A stretch of 64,000 bases of DNA from Rhodothermales bacterium (lineage in GTDB: Bacteria; Bacteroidota; Rhodothermia; Rhodothermales; UBA10348), in assembly GCA_017643395.1 (NCBI GenBank), contig JAEPNP010000001.1, positions 889,806 through 953,805 of the forward strand. The letters are read 5' to 3'. This document shows, piece by piece, positions 53,119 through 62,371 of the stretch. Position numbers and translations under genes: made by a program. A model generated the notes under the pieces. That model was not told the DNA's origin. It was given only the letters and a program-made list of their open reading frames with translations, and searched no databases. The stretch's first letter is position 1, and the number at the start of each line of letters is the position of its first letter.

Positions 53119-54348
53119 ATGAGCACTTCCAATCTCTCCGCGCGCCTCAGCGTGATGATGTTCCTCCAGTTTTTTATCTGGGGGGCGTGGTACACCACGA
53201 TTGCCGTCTACATGTCCAACCATGACATGCAGACGCTCACTCACTGGCCCTATACGGTGAACCCGCTGGCCGCCATCGTCGCCCCGTTCTTCCTGGGGCT
53301 GATCGCGGACCGCTACTTCGCTACCGAAAAGGTGCTCGGCGTGCTCCACCTGCTGGGCGGCGCGTTCATGTTTCTCGTGCCACAGGTGTCGGCCAACCCG
53401 GTGCTCTTCATTGTACTGCTGGCGGCCTATAACCTGTGCTACATGCCCACGCTGGGCCTTTCGAACTCCCTCGCGTTCCACCACATCACGGACCAGGAGA
53501 AGCAGTTCCCGCTTATTCGTGTCTTCGGCACCATCGGCTGGATCGTGGCCGGGCTGGCCATCAGCTTTGTCCTCAGCGGCATGGTCTCCGGTGCGGCTGA
53601 AGCCACAGCGCTTCCGCTTTACATGGCGGCCGGCGCCAGCATCGTGCTGGGTTTCTACAGCTTCAGCCTGCCGAACACGCCTCCCGCCGCCAAGGGCAAG
53701 CCCGTCTCGATCTCCAGCATCGTCGGTGTGGATGCCTTCCGCCAGCTGGGCAGCCGTGCGTTCTACGTCTTCCTGGCTGCCTCTTTCCTGCTCTGCATCC
53801 CGCTGGCCGCCTACTACAACTTCACGCAGCTCTTCCTGGAAGCCAGCGGCGTAGAGCGCATCGCCGCCACGCAGACGCTGGGTCAAATGTCGGAGGTGGT
53901 CTTCATGCTGCTCATGCCGTTCTTCTTCCGTCGATTGGGGGTGAAGTGGATGCTGGTCGTCGGCATGGGCGCATGGGTGCTCCGTTATGTGCTGTTTGCC
54001 CTCGCGGCGCCGGCAGGGGTGTTCTGGATGATTGTCATCGGCATCCTGCTGCACGGCATCTGCTACGACTTCTTCTTCGTCACCGGCCAGATCTACGTGG
54101 ACAAGAAGTCCACCCCGGAAATCCGCGGTCAGGCGCAGGGTATGCTGGTCTTGATCACCTACGGGGCCGGCATGTTTATCGGCGCCCAGGTGGCCGGCAA
54201 CGTCTTCAATGCCTTACTGGGAGGGGCCGAAGCCCTCAGCGCTACGCAATGGCAGGAGTTCTGGTATCTGCCCGCCTTGTTTGCCGGGGCTATCCTGCTG
54301 TTCTTCGTGTTCACATTCAAGGATGAGGTCGACCGGTCCACGACATGA
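53119..54348 (+). CDS. NupG-like MFS permease (nucleoside:H+ symporter family)
   Basis: 409 aa with about twelve membrane helices. The start LSVMMFLQFFIWGAWYTTIA and segments PFFLGLIADRYFATEKVLGV, RVFGTIGWIVAGLAISFVL and LLHGICYDFFFVTGQIYVDK are typical of the nucleoside:H+ symporter/LacY-like family, which in Bacteroidota and Planctomycetes is often encoded with sugar-metabolism genes. The link to the downstream TIM-barrel and DUF1080 genes, with which it overlaps (ATGA), suggests sugar or keto-sugar uptake rather than nucleosides. The 213 bases upstream hold no gene. Confidence 0.9.
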   Translation: MSTSNLSARLSVMMFLQFFIWGAWYTTIAVYMSNHDMQTLTHWPYTVNPLAAIVAPFFLGLIADRYFATEKVLGVLHLLGGAFMFLVPQVSANPVLFIVLLAAYNLCYMPTLGLSNSLAFHHITDQEKQFPLIRVFGTIGWIVAGLAISFVLSGMVSGAAEATALPLYMAAGASIVLGFYSFSLPNTPPAAKGKPVSISSIVGVDAFRQLGSRAFYVFLAASFLLCIPLAAYYNFTQLFLEASGVERIAATQTLGQMSEVVFMLLMPFFFRRLGVKWMLVVGMGAWVLRYVLFALAAPAGVFWMIVIGILLHGICYDFFFVTGQIYVDKKSTPEIRGQAQGMLVLITYGAGMFIGAQVAGNVFNALLGGAEALSATQWQEFWYLPALFAGAILLFFVFTFKDEVDRSTT

Positions 54349-55346
54349 GAAGACGACAGTTTATCAAGACGGGGCTGCTGGGCTCGGCCGCTGTGCTGGC
54401 CGGGTGCGCGGAAGCTCGCCGCGACCTCAAGGAGGGGTACGATGCCGGGCGCGCCGCGGCCGACGGGGATGCGCGCGATGTGCTCTACACCATCTCCCTG
54501 GCTCAGTGGTCCCTGCACAAGGCCATCTTTGCGGGCGAGCTCGACCCGCTGGACTTTCCCGTCATCTCCCGCGATGAGTTCGCTATAGACGGCATCGAAT
54601 ACGTGAACGGCCTGTTCACCGACCGCCGCACCGATGAGGAGTACCTCACCGAGCTGCGAAACCGCTGCGACGGCGCTGGTGTGCAAAGTCTGCTCATCAT
54701 GTGCGATGGCGAAGGTCGCATCGGCGACCCGGATGAAAATGCGCGCACCCAGACCATCGACAATCACCGTCGCTGGCTTGACGCGGCATCCTTCCTGGGC
54801 TGCCATTCCATTCGGGTAAACGCCTCGAGTGAAGGTGACTGGGAGACCCAGAAAGCCCTGGCCGCGGACGGACTGCGCCGCCTGACCGAGGTGGCGGCCG
54901 AGCAAAACCTCAACGTCATCGTCGAAAATCACGGCGGCATCTCCTCCAACGGTCAGTGGTTGGCTGAAGTGATGCAGGCGGTGGATCACCCGCGATGTGG
55001 CACGTTGCCGGACTTCGGCAACTGGCATATGGGCGATGCGCTCGGTGGCGAATACGACCCCTACGAAGGCACCGAGGAGCTGATGCCGTTTGCCAAGGCC
55101 GTCAGCTTCAAGACGCACCGACTGGCAGAGGACCCCGGCGGGCCGCATTTCCGCTACAACTACGCCACGCAGGAGTACTTCCCGGTGGACTTTGACCGTC
55201 TCATGCGACTGACTCTGGACGCTGGTTATCGCGACTGGGTGGGCATCGAGTATGAAGGCTCGGATGTAGACGAGATTACCGGGATCAAGCGCTCGAAGGC
55301 TATCCTCGAGCATCTGCACGAAACGCTCAAAAGCGACTACTCATGA
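54345..55346 (+). CDS. Exported sugar phosphate isomerase/epimerase-like TIM barrel
   Basis: 333 aa. N-terminus MRRRQFIKTGLLGSAAVLAGCAEA is a twin-arginine signal with a lipobox Cys at 21. The body is a xylose-isomerase-like TIM barrel: IDGIEYVNGLF, LLIMCDGEGRIGD, LGCHSIRVNASSEGDWETQK, NLNVIVENHGGISSNGQW, LPDFGNWHMGD, VGIEYEGSD. The Glu, His and Asp residues in these strand ends are the likely metal site. Related proteins isomerise or dehydrate keto-sugars. Overlaps both neighbours by ATGA. Confidence 0.88.
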   Translation: MRRRQFIKTGLLGSAAVLAGCAEARRDLKEGYDAGRAAADGDARDVLYTISLAQWSLHKAIFAGELDPLDFPVISRDEFAIDGIEYVNGLFTDRRTDEEYLTELRNRCDGAGVQSLLIMCDGEGRIGDPDENARTQTIDNHRRWLDAASFLGCHSIRVNASSEGDWETQKALAADGLRRLTEVAAEQNLNVIVENHGGISSNGQWLAEVMQAVDHPRCGTLPDFGNWHMGDALGGEYDPYEGTEELMPFAKAVSFKTHRLAEDPGGPHFRYNYATQEYFPVDFDRLMRLTLDAGYRDWVGIEYEGSDVDEITGIKRSKAILEHLHETLKSDYS

Positions 55347-56089
55347 GACTGCTTTCCCTTTTTCTGCTCTCGCTGTTCCTGGTCGCCTGCCAGGGAGAAG
55401 GCTCGCACGCCGAGGGCGCCGAGGACCATGCCGAAGAGAACGCCGAGGAGCATGCCGAGGACCACCCGGAGGACAACCCTACCGGCGAGTGGATCGTGCT
55501 GTTTGACGGCACCTCTCTGGACAACTTCCGAGGCTTCAAGCGCGACACCGTACCGGAGTCCTGGACCATCGATGACGATGGCGCGCTCACCTTTGCCGTG
55601 TCCGACGACCGCGGCGACCTGGTGACCCGCGACACCTTCGGGGACTTTGAACTGGAGCTCGAGTGGAAGATCTCCCCGGCCGGCAACTCAGGCATCATCT
55701 ATCGCGCCTCCGAGGAGTTCGATGCTCCCTGGATGACGGGCCCGGAATATCAGATCCTGGACAATACCGCACACCCGGACGCGAACTTCGGGGACGACCG
55801 AAAGGCCGGGGCCAACTACGACATGCATCCCGCGAATCCGGATGCCGTTGCCGAAGTCGGCGAGTGGAACACCACGCGCATCGTGGCGCGGGGCAACAAT
55901 GTTGAACACTGGCTGAACGGCGAGATGGTGGTCTCCTATGAGCTCTACTCCGACGACTGGAACGAGCGGCTGGCGAACAGCAAATGGACGGATTTCCCGG
56001 AGTACGGCCGCCGTATGTCCGGCGTGATTGCCTTTCAGGACCACGACGACCCGGTCTACTACCGCAACATCCGCGTCAAGCCGCTCTGA
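55343..56089 (+). CDS. DUF1080 (3-keto-disaccharide hydrolase) lipoprotein
   Basis: 248 aa. Lipoprotein signal MRLLSLFLLSLFLVACQGEG, then an acidic His/Glu linker (AEDHAEENAEEHAEDHPEDN). The DUF1080 jelly-roll follows: WIVLFDGTSLDNFRGFK, DLVTRDTFGDFELELEWKIS, GNSGIIYRASEE, GPEYQILDNTAHPDA, GVIAFQDHDDPVYYRNIRVK. Members of the family cleave 3-keto-glycosides. The linker could bind metal or act as a spacer. Coupled to the TIM-barrel gene by ATGA. Confidence 0.9.
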   Translation: MRLLSLFLLSLFLVACQGEGSHAEGAEDHAEENAEEHAEDHPEDNPTGEWIVLFDGTSLDNFRGFKRDTVPESWTIDDDGALTFAVSDDRGDLVTRDTFGDFELELEWKISPAGNSGIIYRASEEFDAPWMTGPEYQILDNTAHPDANFGDDRKAGANYDMHPANPDAVAEVGEWNTTRIVARGNNVEHWLNGEMVVSYELYSDDWNERLANSKWTDFPEYGRRMSGVIAFQDHDDPVYYRNIRVKPL

Positions 56090-56092
56090 CCG

Positions 56093-56971
56093 ATGCACAT
56101 GGGGTTGGTCGGACTGGGCAGGATGGGTGCCGGCATGGCCCGGCGCCTCCGCCGGGCCGGCCACCAGGTGACCGGATACGATCCCTCGAGTGAGGCCTCC
56201 GTGGCCTCACTCGCGGCCCTGGTTGATGCGCTGCCTGCTCCCCGACACATCTGGGTGATGGTGCCGGCCGGAGCCCCCACCCGGGAATCGCTCGACGAAC
56301 TGGCCCGGCTGCTCGGATCCGGCGACCATCTTGTTGACGGCGGGAACAGCCATTACGTCGAAGCCGCCCCGCGCGCGGCCCGTCTGGCGGAACAGGGCGT
56401 TGATATGCTGGACGTGGGCACCTCCGGCGGGGTGCTCGGCGAAGAGCACGGCTACTCCCTCATGGTCGGCGGATCCGAGCAGGGCGTGGCGGCCTGGAGG
56501 CCGGTCCTTGAGGCGCTGGCACCGTCGCCTGAAAAGGGGTGGGCGCACGTGGGGGCAAGCGGTGCCGGGCACTTTGCCAAGATGATCCACAATGGGATCG
56601 AGTACGGCATGATGCAGGCTATCGCCGAGGGCGTGGCGGTCATGCAGGCCGATGGCGAACCGCGCGTCGATGTGCCCGCCGCCTTGCACGCATGGCGGTC
56701 CGGCAGCATCGTATCCTCGATGCTGCTGGACCTTACGGAGGAGATACTGGGCGCGAATCCGGCGCTCTCCGGAGTCGGCCACGAAGTGGCGGACTCCGGG
56801 GAGGGGCGGTGGGCGGTGGCTGCGGCAATCGAGCGGGATGTGGCGGCTCCTGTGATCACGCAGGCGCTTCTGGAGCGGCTGCGATCGCGGGATGAGGCCC
56901 GGTTTGCTGACCGGCTGCTGGCGGCGATGCGTGGTGGGTTCGGCGGCCACCATGTGCCGGATGCCTCATGA
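56093..56971 (+). CDS. gnd: 6-phosphogluconate dehydrogenase, decarboxylating, short type
   Basis: 292 aa. NAD(P) fold MHMGLVGLGRMGAGMARRLR, substrate motif DGGNSHYVEAAPRAARL, VGTSGGVLGEEHGYSLMVGG, and the catalytic helix AGHFAKMIHNGIEYGMMQAI with Lys. The length and form match the short GndA/YqeC-type enzymes, commonly NAD-preferring, which convert 6-phosphogluconate to ribulose-5-phosphate and CO2. Begins three bases after DUF1080 and overlaps gntP by ATGA. Confidence 0.93.
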   Translation: MHMGLVGLGRMGAGMARRLRRAGHQVTGYDPSSEASVASLAALVDALPAPRHIWVMVPAGAPTRESLDELARLLGSGDHLVDGGNSHYVEAAPRAARLAEQGVDMLDVGTSGGVLGEEHGYSLMVGGSEQGVAAWRPVLEALAPSPEKGWAHVGASGAGHFAKMIHNGIEYGMMQAIAEGVAVMQADGEPRVDVPAALHAWRSGSIVSSMLLDLTEEILGANPALSGVGHEVADSGEGRWAVAAAIERDVAAPVITQALLERLRSRDEARFADRLLAAMRGGFGGHHVPDAS

Positions 56972-58290
56972 CTGCGGGCTTCCTGCTCGTCCTGGCCGCG
57001 TTGGCCATCGTCCTGATTCTGGTGCAGGTCAGCCTGCTGCGCATTCCTGCGTTCGTAGCGCTGATGGTGGCAACGATCGGTGTTGCTCTGCTTGCCGGCA
57101 TCCCCGCTGCGGACGTGGCACAGGTGGTGCAGGACGGCATGGGGTCCGCGTTGGGCTACATCGCCGTCGTCATCGGGCTTGGCGCCATGTTCGGCGGGCT
57201 TCTGGAACGGTCCGGAGGGGCGCATGCCATGGCAGATGCGCTGCTCGACCGATTCGGCCCCGAACGTGCACCGTGGGCCCTCGCCATCTCGGGCATCGTC
57301 ATTGCCACGCCAGTGTTCTTTGACGTGGCGGTCGTGCTTCTGATGCCGCTGGCCTACGCGGTCTCGAGGGACGCAAGGCGACCACTGCTCTTCTTCGCCG
57401 TGCCCATGATCGCGGGGATCGGAGTCGCCCATGCGTTCATACCGCCCACGCCCGGCCCCGTCGCCGTGGCTGCGCTCCTGGGGGCAGACCTCGGTCTTGT
57501 ACTGCTCTTCGGCCTGGTGGCTGGTTTTCCGGCGATGGCCGTTGGTGGCATTCTGTTCGCACGGTGGATCACGCCACGAATCACGCCAGAGCTCGAACTC
57601 CCCTCACTGGGAGACCCGCCCTCCGGCGTGCGTCCCGTGTCTGCCCTGACCGCAGCCTCCGTGCTCGCGCTTCCGCTGGTGCTCATCGTATCCGGATCGA
57701 TCGCGAAAGCCGTGATGGATATCGCACCCGGCTGGCTGGTCTTGCTGTCCCACCCGTTCTCCGCTCTGATTATGGCAGTTTTGCTGTCCCTGTGGGCGTT
57801 CGGCCTTCGGGCGGGTATTCCCATGGCCGAGGTGTCGCGCATCTGTACGAAAGCGCTTGAGCCCGTCGGGCTGATAATTCTGGTTACCGGCGCCGGTGGT
57901 GCATTGGGCAAGGTGCTCGTGGCCGCGGGCGCGAGCGACGTGATCGCCGGCGCGTCGAGTGGGGCGGGAGCGCCGACGTTGGTACTCGCCTTCCTCGTTG
58001 CCGCCGCGGTTCGCGTCGTGCAGGGCTCAGCCACCGTGGCCATGATCACCGCGGCGGGATTGGTGTCGCCGCTGCTCCTGGGCGCGTCGGGCGTCACCGC
58101 AGCGCTGGCGACCATCGCGATTGCCTGCGGCGCAACGGTCGTGTCTCACGTCAATGACTCCGGCTTCTGGCTCGTAGGCCGCTACACTGGTCTGTCGGAA
58201 CGCCAGAACTTCTGGGTTTGGACGGTAGCGTCGACACTGATCGGAGTGAGCGGTTTTGCGGTGGTTCTGCTGCTGGCCGCGCTGCTCTGA
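56968..58290 (+). CDS. gntP: GntP-family gluconate permease
   Basis: 440 aa with 12 or more membrane helices. GntP features: VVIGLGAMFGGLLERSGGAH, VFFDVAVVLLMPLAYAVSRD, HAFIPPTPGPVAVAALLGAD, AVRVVQGSATVAMITAAGLV and VSHVNDSGFWLVGRYTGLSE. Imports gluconate or related sugar acids with protons. Last gene of the plus-strand unit; gluconokinase and gluconolactonase follow on the other strand beyond a 51-bp repeat array. Confidence 0.94.
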   Translation: MTAGFLLVLAALAIVLILVQVSLLRIPAFVALMVATIGVALLAGIPAADVAQVVQDGMGSALGYIAVVIGLGAMFGGLLERSGGAHAMADALLDRFGPERAPWALAISGIVIATPVFFDVAVVLLMPLAYAVSRDARRPLLFFAVPMIAGIGVAHAFIPPTPGPVAVAALLGADLGLVLLFGLVAGFPAMAVGGILFARWITPRITPELELPSLGDPPSGVRPVSALTAASVLALPLVLIVSGSIAKAVMDIAPGWLVLLSHPFSALIMAVLLSLWAFGLRAGIPMAEVSRICTKALEPVGLIILVTGAGGALGKVLVAAGASDVIAGASSGAGAPTLVLAFLVAAAVRVVQGSATVAMITAAGLVSPLLLGASGVTAALATIAIACGATVVSHVNDSGFWLVGRYTGLSERQNFWVWTVASTLIGVSGFAVVLLLAALL

Positions 58291-58496
58291 GCAGTTTGCG
58301 GCCGCGTCCTGCTCGTGGAGGCGGGCGGTACCCGCAGTGTAGGCGGCCAGCGCCTCGTCGCATCGAGGCACGGGTCTGTCTCTCACGACCCGAGGCCCTG
58401 GGCTGGGGCTCCGGGCGCAACTCGGCCCAAGCGTCGGCGTGGCGGCGTGCAATCCGCCGCCTTCAGCCCCTTGACCCGGGTTGATGCCGCCAACAT

Positions 58497-58950
58497 CAGA
58501 GGCCCCGAAGGTTCAAAACAGAGCCGAATGGAACCTCTCCACCCGAAAAGCGGCCTCGAAGGTTCAAAACAGGGCCGAATGGAACCTCTTCACCCGAAAA
58601 GCGGCCCCGAAGGTTCAAAACAGGGCCGAATGGAACCTATTCACCCAAAAAGAGGCCTCGAAGGTTTAAAACAGGGCCGAATGGAACCTATTCACCCAAA
58701 AAGAGGCCTCGAAGGTTCAAAACGGGGCCGAATGGAACCTCTTGAGCCGAAAAGGGGCCCCAAAGGTTGAAAACAGGGCCGAATGGAACCTCTTCACCCC
58801 AAAAGAGGCCCGGAAGGTTCAAAACAGAGCCGAATGGAACCTCTTCACCCAAAAAGCGGCCCCAAAGGTTGAAAACAGGCCGCAATGGAACCTCTTCACC
58901 CGAAATGAGGCTTCAAAGGTTGAAAACGGGGCCCGGAGCCAACCTCCCGC
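58497..58950. repeat. Array of 51-bp tandem repeats with internal inverted repeat
   Basis: Units start at 58507, 58558, 58609, 58660, 58711, 58762, 58813, 58864 and 58915 (the last degenerate), preceded by a ten-base remnant. Each begins (G/A)AAGGTT(C/G)AAAAC and contains AGGTTC-N16-GAACCT. In the last unit the arms are AGGTTG and CAACCT: both sides changed together. Units 6 and 8 have changed only one side. There are no spacers. The array lies between convergent gntP and gntK; the 206 bases from 58291 to 58496 and 68 from 58951 to 59018 hold nothing I recognise. Confidence 0.9.
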
Positions 58951-59018
58951 CCTGGGTCAAGGCCACAACTGCGAGGTACCCGAGCGCGCAGCACCGGTCC
59001 CCCGACTCGACCGACGAT

Positions 59019-59567
59019 TCAGCTTGCCCCGGCCAGACCTCCGTTTCTGTCGCCCACCCGGCCCTCGCCCAGCCGGCCATCGCCCAGCCGGCGCACTACC
59101 TCAGCCACAACCACCGAAGGCGCGGCAGACACATCCACCTCCACCGCCGCGGCAGGGCGCTCCAGGTCCGCCAACTGGCTCTCCAGCAGCCCGGCAGGCA
59201 TGTAGTGCCCCCTCCGCTCTTCCAGTCGCCGCCGGATCACCTCCGCCGGGGCGGTCAGGTGCACAAAGAGCACATCGCCCGAATCCCGGCGCAAGGTCTG
59301 TCGGTACCGCTCCTTGAGCGCCGAGCAGGCGACGACCCTGCCGTCGGGGCTTTCGTGCAGGACCTCCCGGACCCGCTCGAGCCAGGGTGCGCGATCGGCA
59401 TCAGTCAGAGGAATGCCGGCCGCCATTTTCGCCCTGGCCTGAGCGCTGTGCAGATCATCCGCGTCTCGAAACGGCACCCCCAACTCCCGCGCGAGCAGGC
59501 GCCCCACGGTGGTTTTTCCGCACCCGGACACCCCCATGACCACGATCCGTCGTGGCGCGCTGCCCAT
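59019..59567 (-). CDS. gntK: Gluconokinase
   Basis: 182 aa. P-loop VVMGVSGCGKTTVGRLLARE, substrate region PFRDADDLHSAQARAKMAAG IPLTDADRAPWL, ACSALKERYRQTLRRD and FVHLTAPAEVIRRRLEERRG. It phosphorylates gluconate to 6-phosphogluconate with ATP, feeding the dehydrogenase at 56093. The C-terminal tail (VRRLGDGRLGEGRVGDRNGG) is repetitive and extends beyond usual length. Begins two bases after the gluconolactonase gene on the same strand. Confidence 0.95.
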   Translation of the reverse strand: MGSAPRRIVVMGVSGCGKTTVGRLLARELGVPFRDADDLHSAQARAKMAAGIPLTDADRAPWLERVREVLHESPDGRVVACSALKERYRQTLRRDSGDVLFVHLTAPAEVIRRRLEERRGHYMPAGLLESQLADLERPAAAVEVDVSAAPSVVVAEVVRRLGDGRLGEGRVGDRNGGLAGAS

Positions 59568-59569
59568 CG

Positions 59570-60583
59570 TCAGAATCCCATGCCCGTTACCTGGGTCGGG
59601 ATGCGCGCGAAGTACATATGGCTCGTGAGGTACAGGGTGCCGTCGGGGCCGAATGCCAGATTGGCGGTTTGCACATCGGTTCGAACGGTGCCAAGGTGCT
59701 CACCATCCGGTGTAAACACCCAGACTCCGCCCGGACCTGTGGCCCAAATGCGTCCGTCGGTATCCACCTTCAATCCGTCGGGTAGTCCGGGCATGTCTTC
59801 CGCCACATGGGCGGTGGCATCGTAAAACACACGGCTGGAGGTCACCGCTCCATTCTCAATGTCGTAGGCCATCCAGATCGCACGGGCGGGGTCCGAATTG
59901 CCAACGTAGAGCGTGCCGCCATCGGGCGAAAACGCGAGTCCGTTGGGCCGGGTAAGGGTCGAATCGAGCACGGTCACCTCCCCGTCCCCCGACACTCGAA
60001 AGAGACCCGCGAAATCCAGCTCCGCCAGATCCGGCGAGGCCAGGCCGTACGTGGGGTCGGTGAAATACCACCCGCCGTCCGGACCCTGCACCACATCGTT
60101 GGGACTGTTGAACCGCTTGCCGTCGAAGCGGTCGACAATGGTCGCAAAGTCGGGCGCCGGGGAAGCCCAGCCCGATTCCAGGCGCGCGATACGGCGGTCA
60201 CCATGCTGCGCGAGCACCAGTTGGCCTGCATTGTCCAGAGTCAGCCCATTCGAGCCCAACCCGCCGCCACGCTCCTCCTCCCCGGTGTACCCGGACGGGT
60301 TGAGCCACGCCGTAGTGCCGGTGTCCGGGTGCCACCTATGCAAGGTATTGCCCCGCACATCGGAGAAGAGCACCCCGACCTCATCGCTCACGAACACAGG
60401 CCCTTCACTCCAGCCGTACCCCTCGGAGAGCACTTCCGGGCGTGCGCCGGGGTCTACCACGTCCTCCATGTCCGGCGATACGACCTCGACGCTGCCGATG
60501 TACAGCGCATCATCCGCCTCCGGCGACGCGCAGGCAGAAAGCAACAGAATCACGACCAGGGAAAGACGAACGGATTGCACCAC
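59570..60583 (-). CDS. SMP-30/gluconolactonase-like lipoprotein
   Basis: 337 aa. Lipoprotein signal MVQSVRLSLVVILLLSACAS. The six-bladed SMP-30 propeller shows metal-site residues: WSEGPVFVSDEVGVLFSDVR, GLGSNGLTLDNAGQLVLAQH, RFNSPNDVVQGPDGGWYFTD, TRPNGLAFSPDGGTLYVGNS and MPGLPDGLKVDTDGRIWATG. It should hydrolyse gluconolactone or another aldonolactone in the periplasm, giving gluconate for GntP. Co-transcribed with gntK. Divergent from the GMC oxidoreductase, with 75 bases between. Confidence 0.92.
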   Translation of the reverse strand: MVQSVRLSLVVILLLSACASPEADDALYIGSVEVVSPDMEDVVDPGARPEVLSEGYGWSEGPVFVSDEVGVLFSDVRGNTLHRWHPDTGTTAWLNPSGYTGEEERGGGLGSNGLTLDNAGQLVLAQHGDRRIARLESGWASPAPDFATIVDRFDGKRFNSPNDVVQGPDGGWYFTDPTYGLASPDLAELDFAGLFRVSGDGEVTVLDSTLTRPNGLAFSPDGGTLYVGNSDPARAIWMAYDIENGAVTSSRVFYDATAHVAEDMPGLPDGLKVDTDGRIWATGPGGVWVFTPDGEHLGTVRTDVQTANLAFGPDGTLYLTSHMYFARIPTQVTGMGF

Positions 60584-60658
60584 GTGACCAACTCGGATAT
60601 ACTCTGCAACGGCCCATGATCAGCCGCACCTCCGTCGATTGCAACCTTGCGCACCCAC

Positions 60659-62371
60659 ATGGAAGCACCCTTCATAGCCCGCAAACAGGAGCCCTACGAT
60701 GCCATCGTCGTCGGCTCGGGCATTTCCGGCGGCTGGGCCGCAAAGGAACTGACGGAGCGCGGCCTGCGCACCCTTGTTCTGGAGCGTGGCGCACCGACCG
60801 TACACTCCGATGACTACATCACGGAGCACGTTCCGGCTCACCGATTGCCACTGCGCGGGCGCCTGACGTTGCAGGAACGACAGGACACCTACCGTGTGCA
60901 GGCACGCAGTTGGGTGTCCGGTGCGAACAAGCACTTCTATATCAAGGACCCCGACCAGCCGTACGTAGAGGACAAACCGTTCACCTGGATCCGGGGTGGC
61001 CGGGTAGGCGGCAAGAGCCTGATCTGGGGGCGCCAGAGCTACCGATGGGGTCCACAGGACTTCACGGCGAATGCGGAGGACGGGGCAGGTGTAGACTGGC
61101 CCATCCGCTACGACGACCTGGCCCCTTGGTACGAGCACGTGGAGCGCTTTGCAGGCATCAGCGGGCAGTCCGAGGGTCTGCCGCAGCTTCCCGACAGTGT
61201 GTTTCAGCCCCCCATGCCGCTCAATCATGTGGAGCGCATTGCGAAGGGTGGTATCGAGCGGGTTTTCCCCGATCGTCGCATGACCATCGGCCGATCAGCC
61301 GTGCTCACGCAACCTCTGCCGGGCCGGGCACCCTGTCACTATTGCAACGCCTGTGACCGGGGCTGTTCTCCGGGGGCGTACTTCTCGAGCCTCAGCTCCA
61401 CCCTGCCCGCGGCCGAGGCCACCGGGTTGATGACACTGCGACCCAACTCGATTGTGCACTCGGTGATCTACAACCGGGAGACCGGTCGCGCGTCCGGAGT
61501 CCGGGTGATCGACAAGGAGAGCAGGGAGACCATGGAGTTTGAGGCCCGCCTCATATTCCTCTGCGCATCCGCGCTGGGCTCGACGCAGATCATGCTGAAC
61601 TCCACCTCGCCCACGTTTCCGGAGGGCATTGCGAATTCCAGTGGCGCGCTGGGGCGCTATCTGATGGACCATCATTTCCAGGTCGGCGCAAGCGGGCGAT
61701 TCCCGGGGCACCTGGACGTCTATCATGCGGGCGGGCGGCCCAACGGGTTTTATATCCCGCGATTCCGAAATCTGGCCGGATCGCGTCGGAGTTACGTGCG
61801 CGGGTTTGGCTACCAGGGCGGTGCGAGCCGTGCGGGCCTCTTCCGCCCAGCGGAAGCTGCTTTCGGGGCCGCGCTCAAGGAGGAAATGACGCACCCGGGT
61901 CACTGGACGATCGGCATGACCGCTTTCGGCGAGGTGTTGCCGCAGGAGGGCAATCGCGTCTATCTGCACCCGGACAGAACCGACCCCTGGGGAATCCCTC
62001 AACTCGTGACGGATGCGAAACTGGGCCCGAACGAGCTCGAAATGCGCAAGGACATGGCCAACGACGCCGCCGAAATGCTGGACGCGGCCGGCGCCGTGGA
62101 CGTGCACACGTGGGACAATCACACACCCGGTGGCTACGGCGCGGAACTTGGGCTCGGCATTCACGAAATGGGCACTGCCCGCATGGGCCGGGATCCCCGC
62201 ACCAGCGTGCTCAATGGCTGGAATCAAGCCCACGACGTGCCAAACCTGCTGGTAACCGACGGTGCGTGCATGACATCCGCGGCATGCCAGAACCCATCGC
62301 TCACCTACATGGCTCTGACAGCGCGGGCCGTCGACCATGCCGCGGACGAACTCAAACGACGCAATCTGTGA
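60659..62371 (+). CDS. GMC-family sugar oxidoreductase
   Basis: 570 aa from the ATG at 60659; a TTG four codons upstream is in frame. FAD-binding YDAIVVGSGISGGWAAKELT, then WIRGGRVGGKSLIWGRQSYR, a cysteine segment CHYCNACDRGCSPGAYF that may hold an iron-sulfur or disulfide site, and the C-terminal GMC catalytic region GLGIHEMGTARMGRDPRTSV and NPSLTYMALTARA. With the subunit-3 partner encoded next (1-base overlap) it resembles gluconate 2-dehydrogenase and glucose/lactose 3-dehydrogenase complexes, which oxidise sugars in the periplasm and pass electrons to a cytochrome c. No cytochrome gene follows directly. Confidence 0.92.
   Translation: MEAPFIARKQEPYDAIVVGSGISGGWAAKELTERGLRTLVLERGAPTVHSDDYITEHVPAHRLPLRGRLTLQERQDTYRVQARSWVSGANKHFYIKDPDQPYVEDKPFTWIRGGRVGGKSLIWGRQSYRWGPQDFTANAEDGAGVDWPIRYDDLAPWYEHVERFAGISGQSEGLPQLPDSVFQPPMPLNHVERIAKGGIERVFPDRRMTIGRSAVLTQPLPGRAPCHYCNACDRGCSPGAYFSSLSSTLPAAEATGLMTLRPNSIVHSVIYNRETGRASGVRVIDKESRETMEFEARLIFLCASALGSTQIMLNSTSPTFPEGIANSSGALGRYLMDHHFQVGASGRFPGHLDVYHAGGRPNGFYIPRFRNLAGSRRSYVRGFGYQGGASRAGLFRPAEAAFGAALKEEMTHPGHWTIGMTAFGEVLPQEGNRVYLHPDRTDPWGIPQLVTDAKLGPNELEMRKDMANDAAEMLDAAGAVDVHTWDNHTPGGYGAELGLGIHEMGTARMGRDPRTSVLNGWNQAHDVPNLLVTDGACMTSAACQNPSLTYMALTARAVDHAADELKRRNL

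Noticed and set aside
58315-58770. 151-aa frame with 17-residue repeats, and the frame at 58767-59825
   Set aside because: The 51-bp unit is a multiple of three, so frames stay open by default; variant units bring in a TGA, no ribosome site or signal is present, and the second frame runs antisense to gntK.
58497-58950. CRISPR array
   Set aside because: Units are contiguous with no variable spacers and no cas genes are near.
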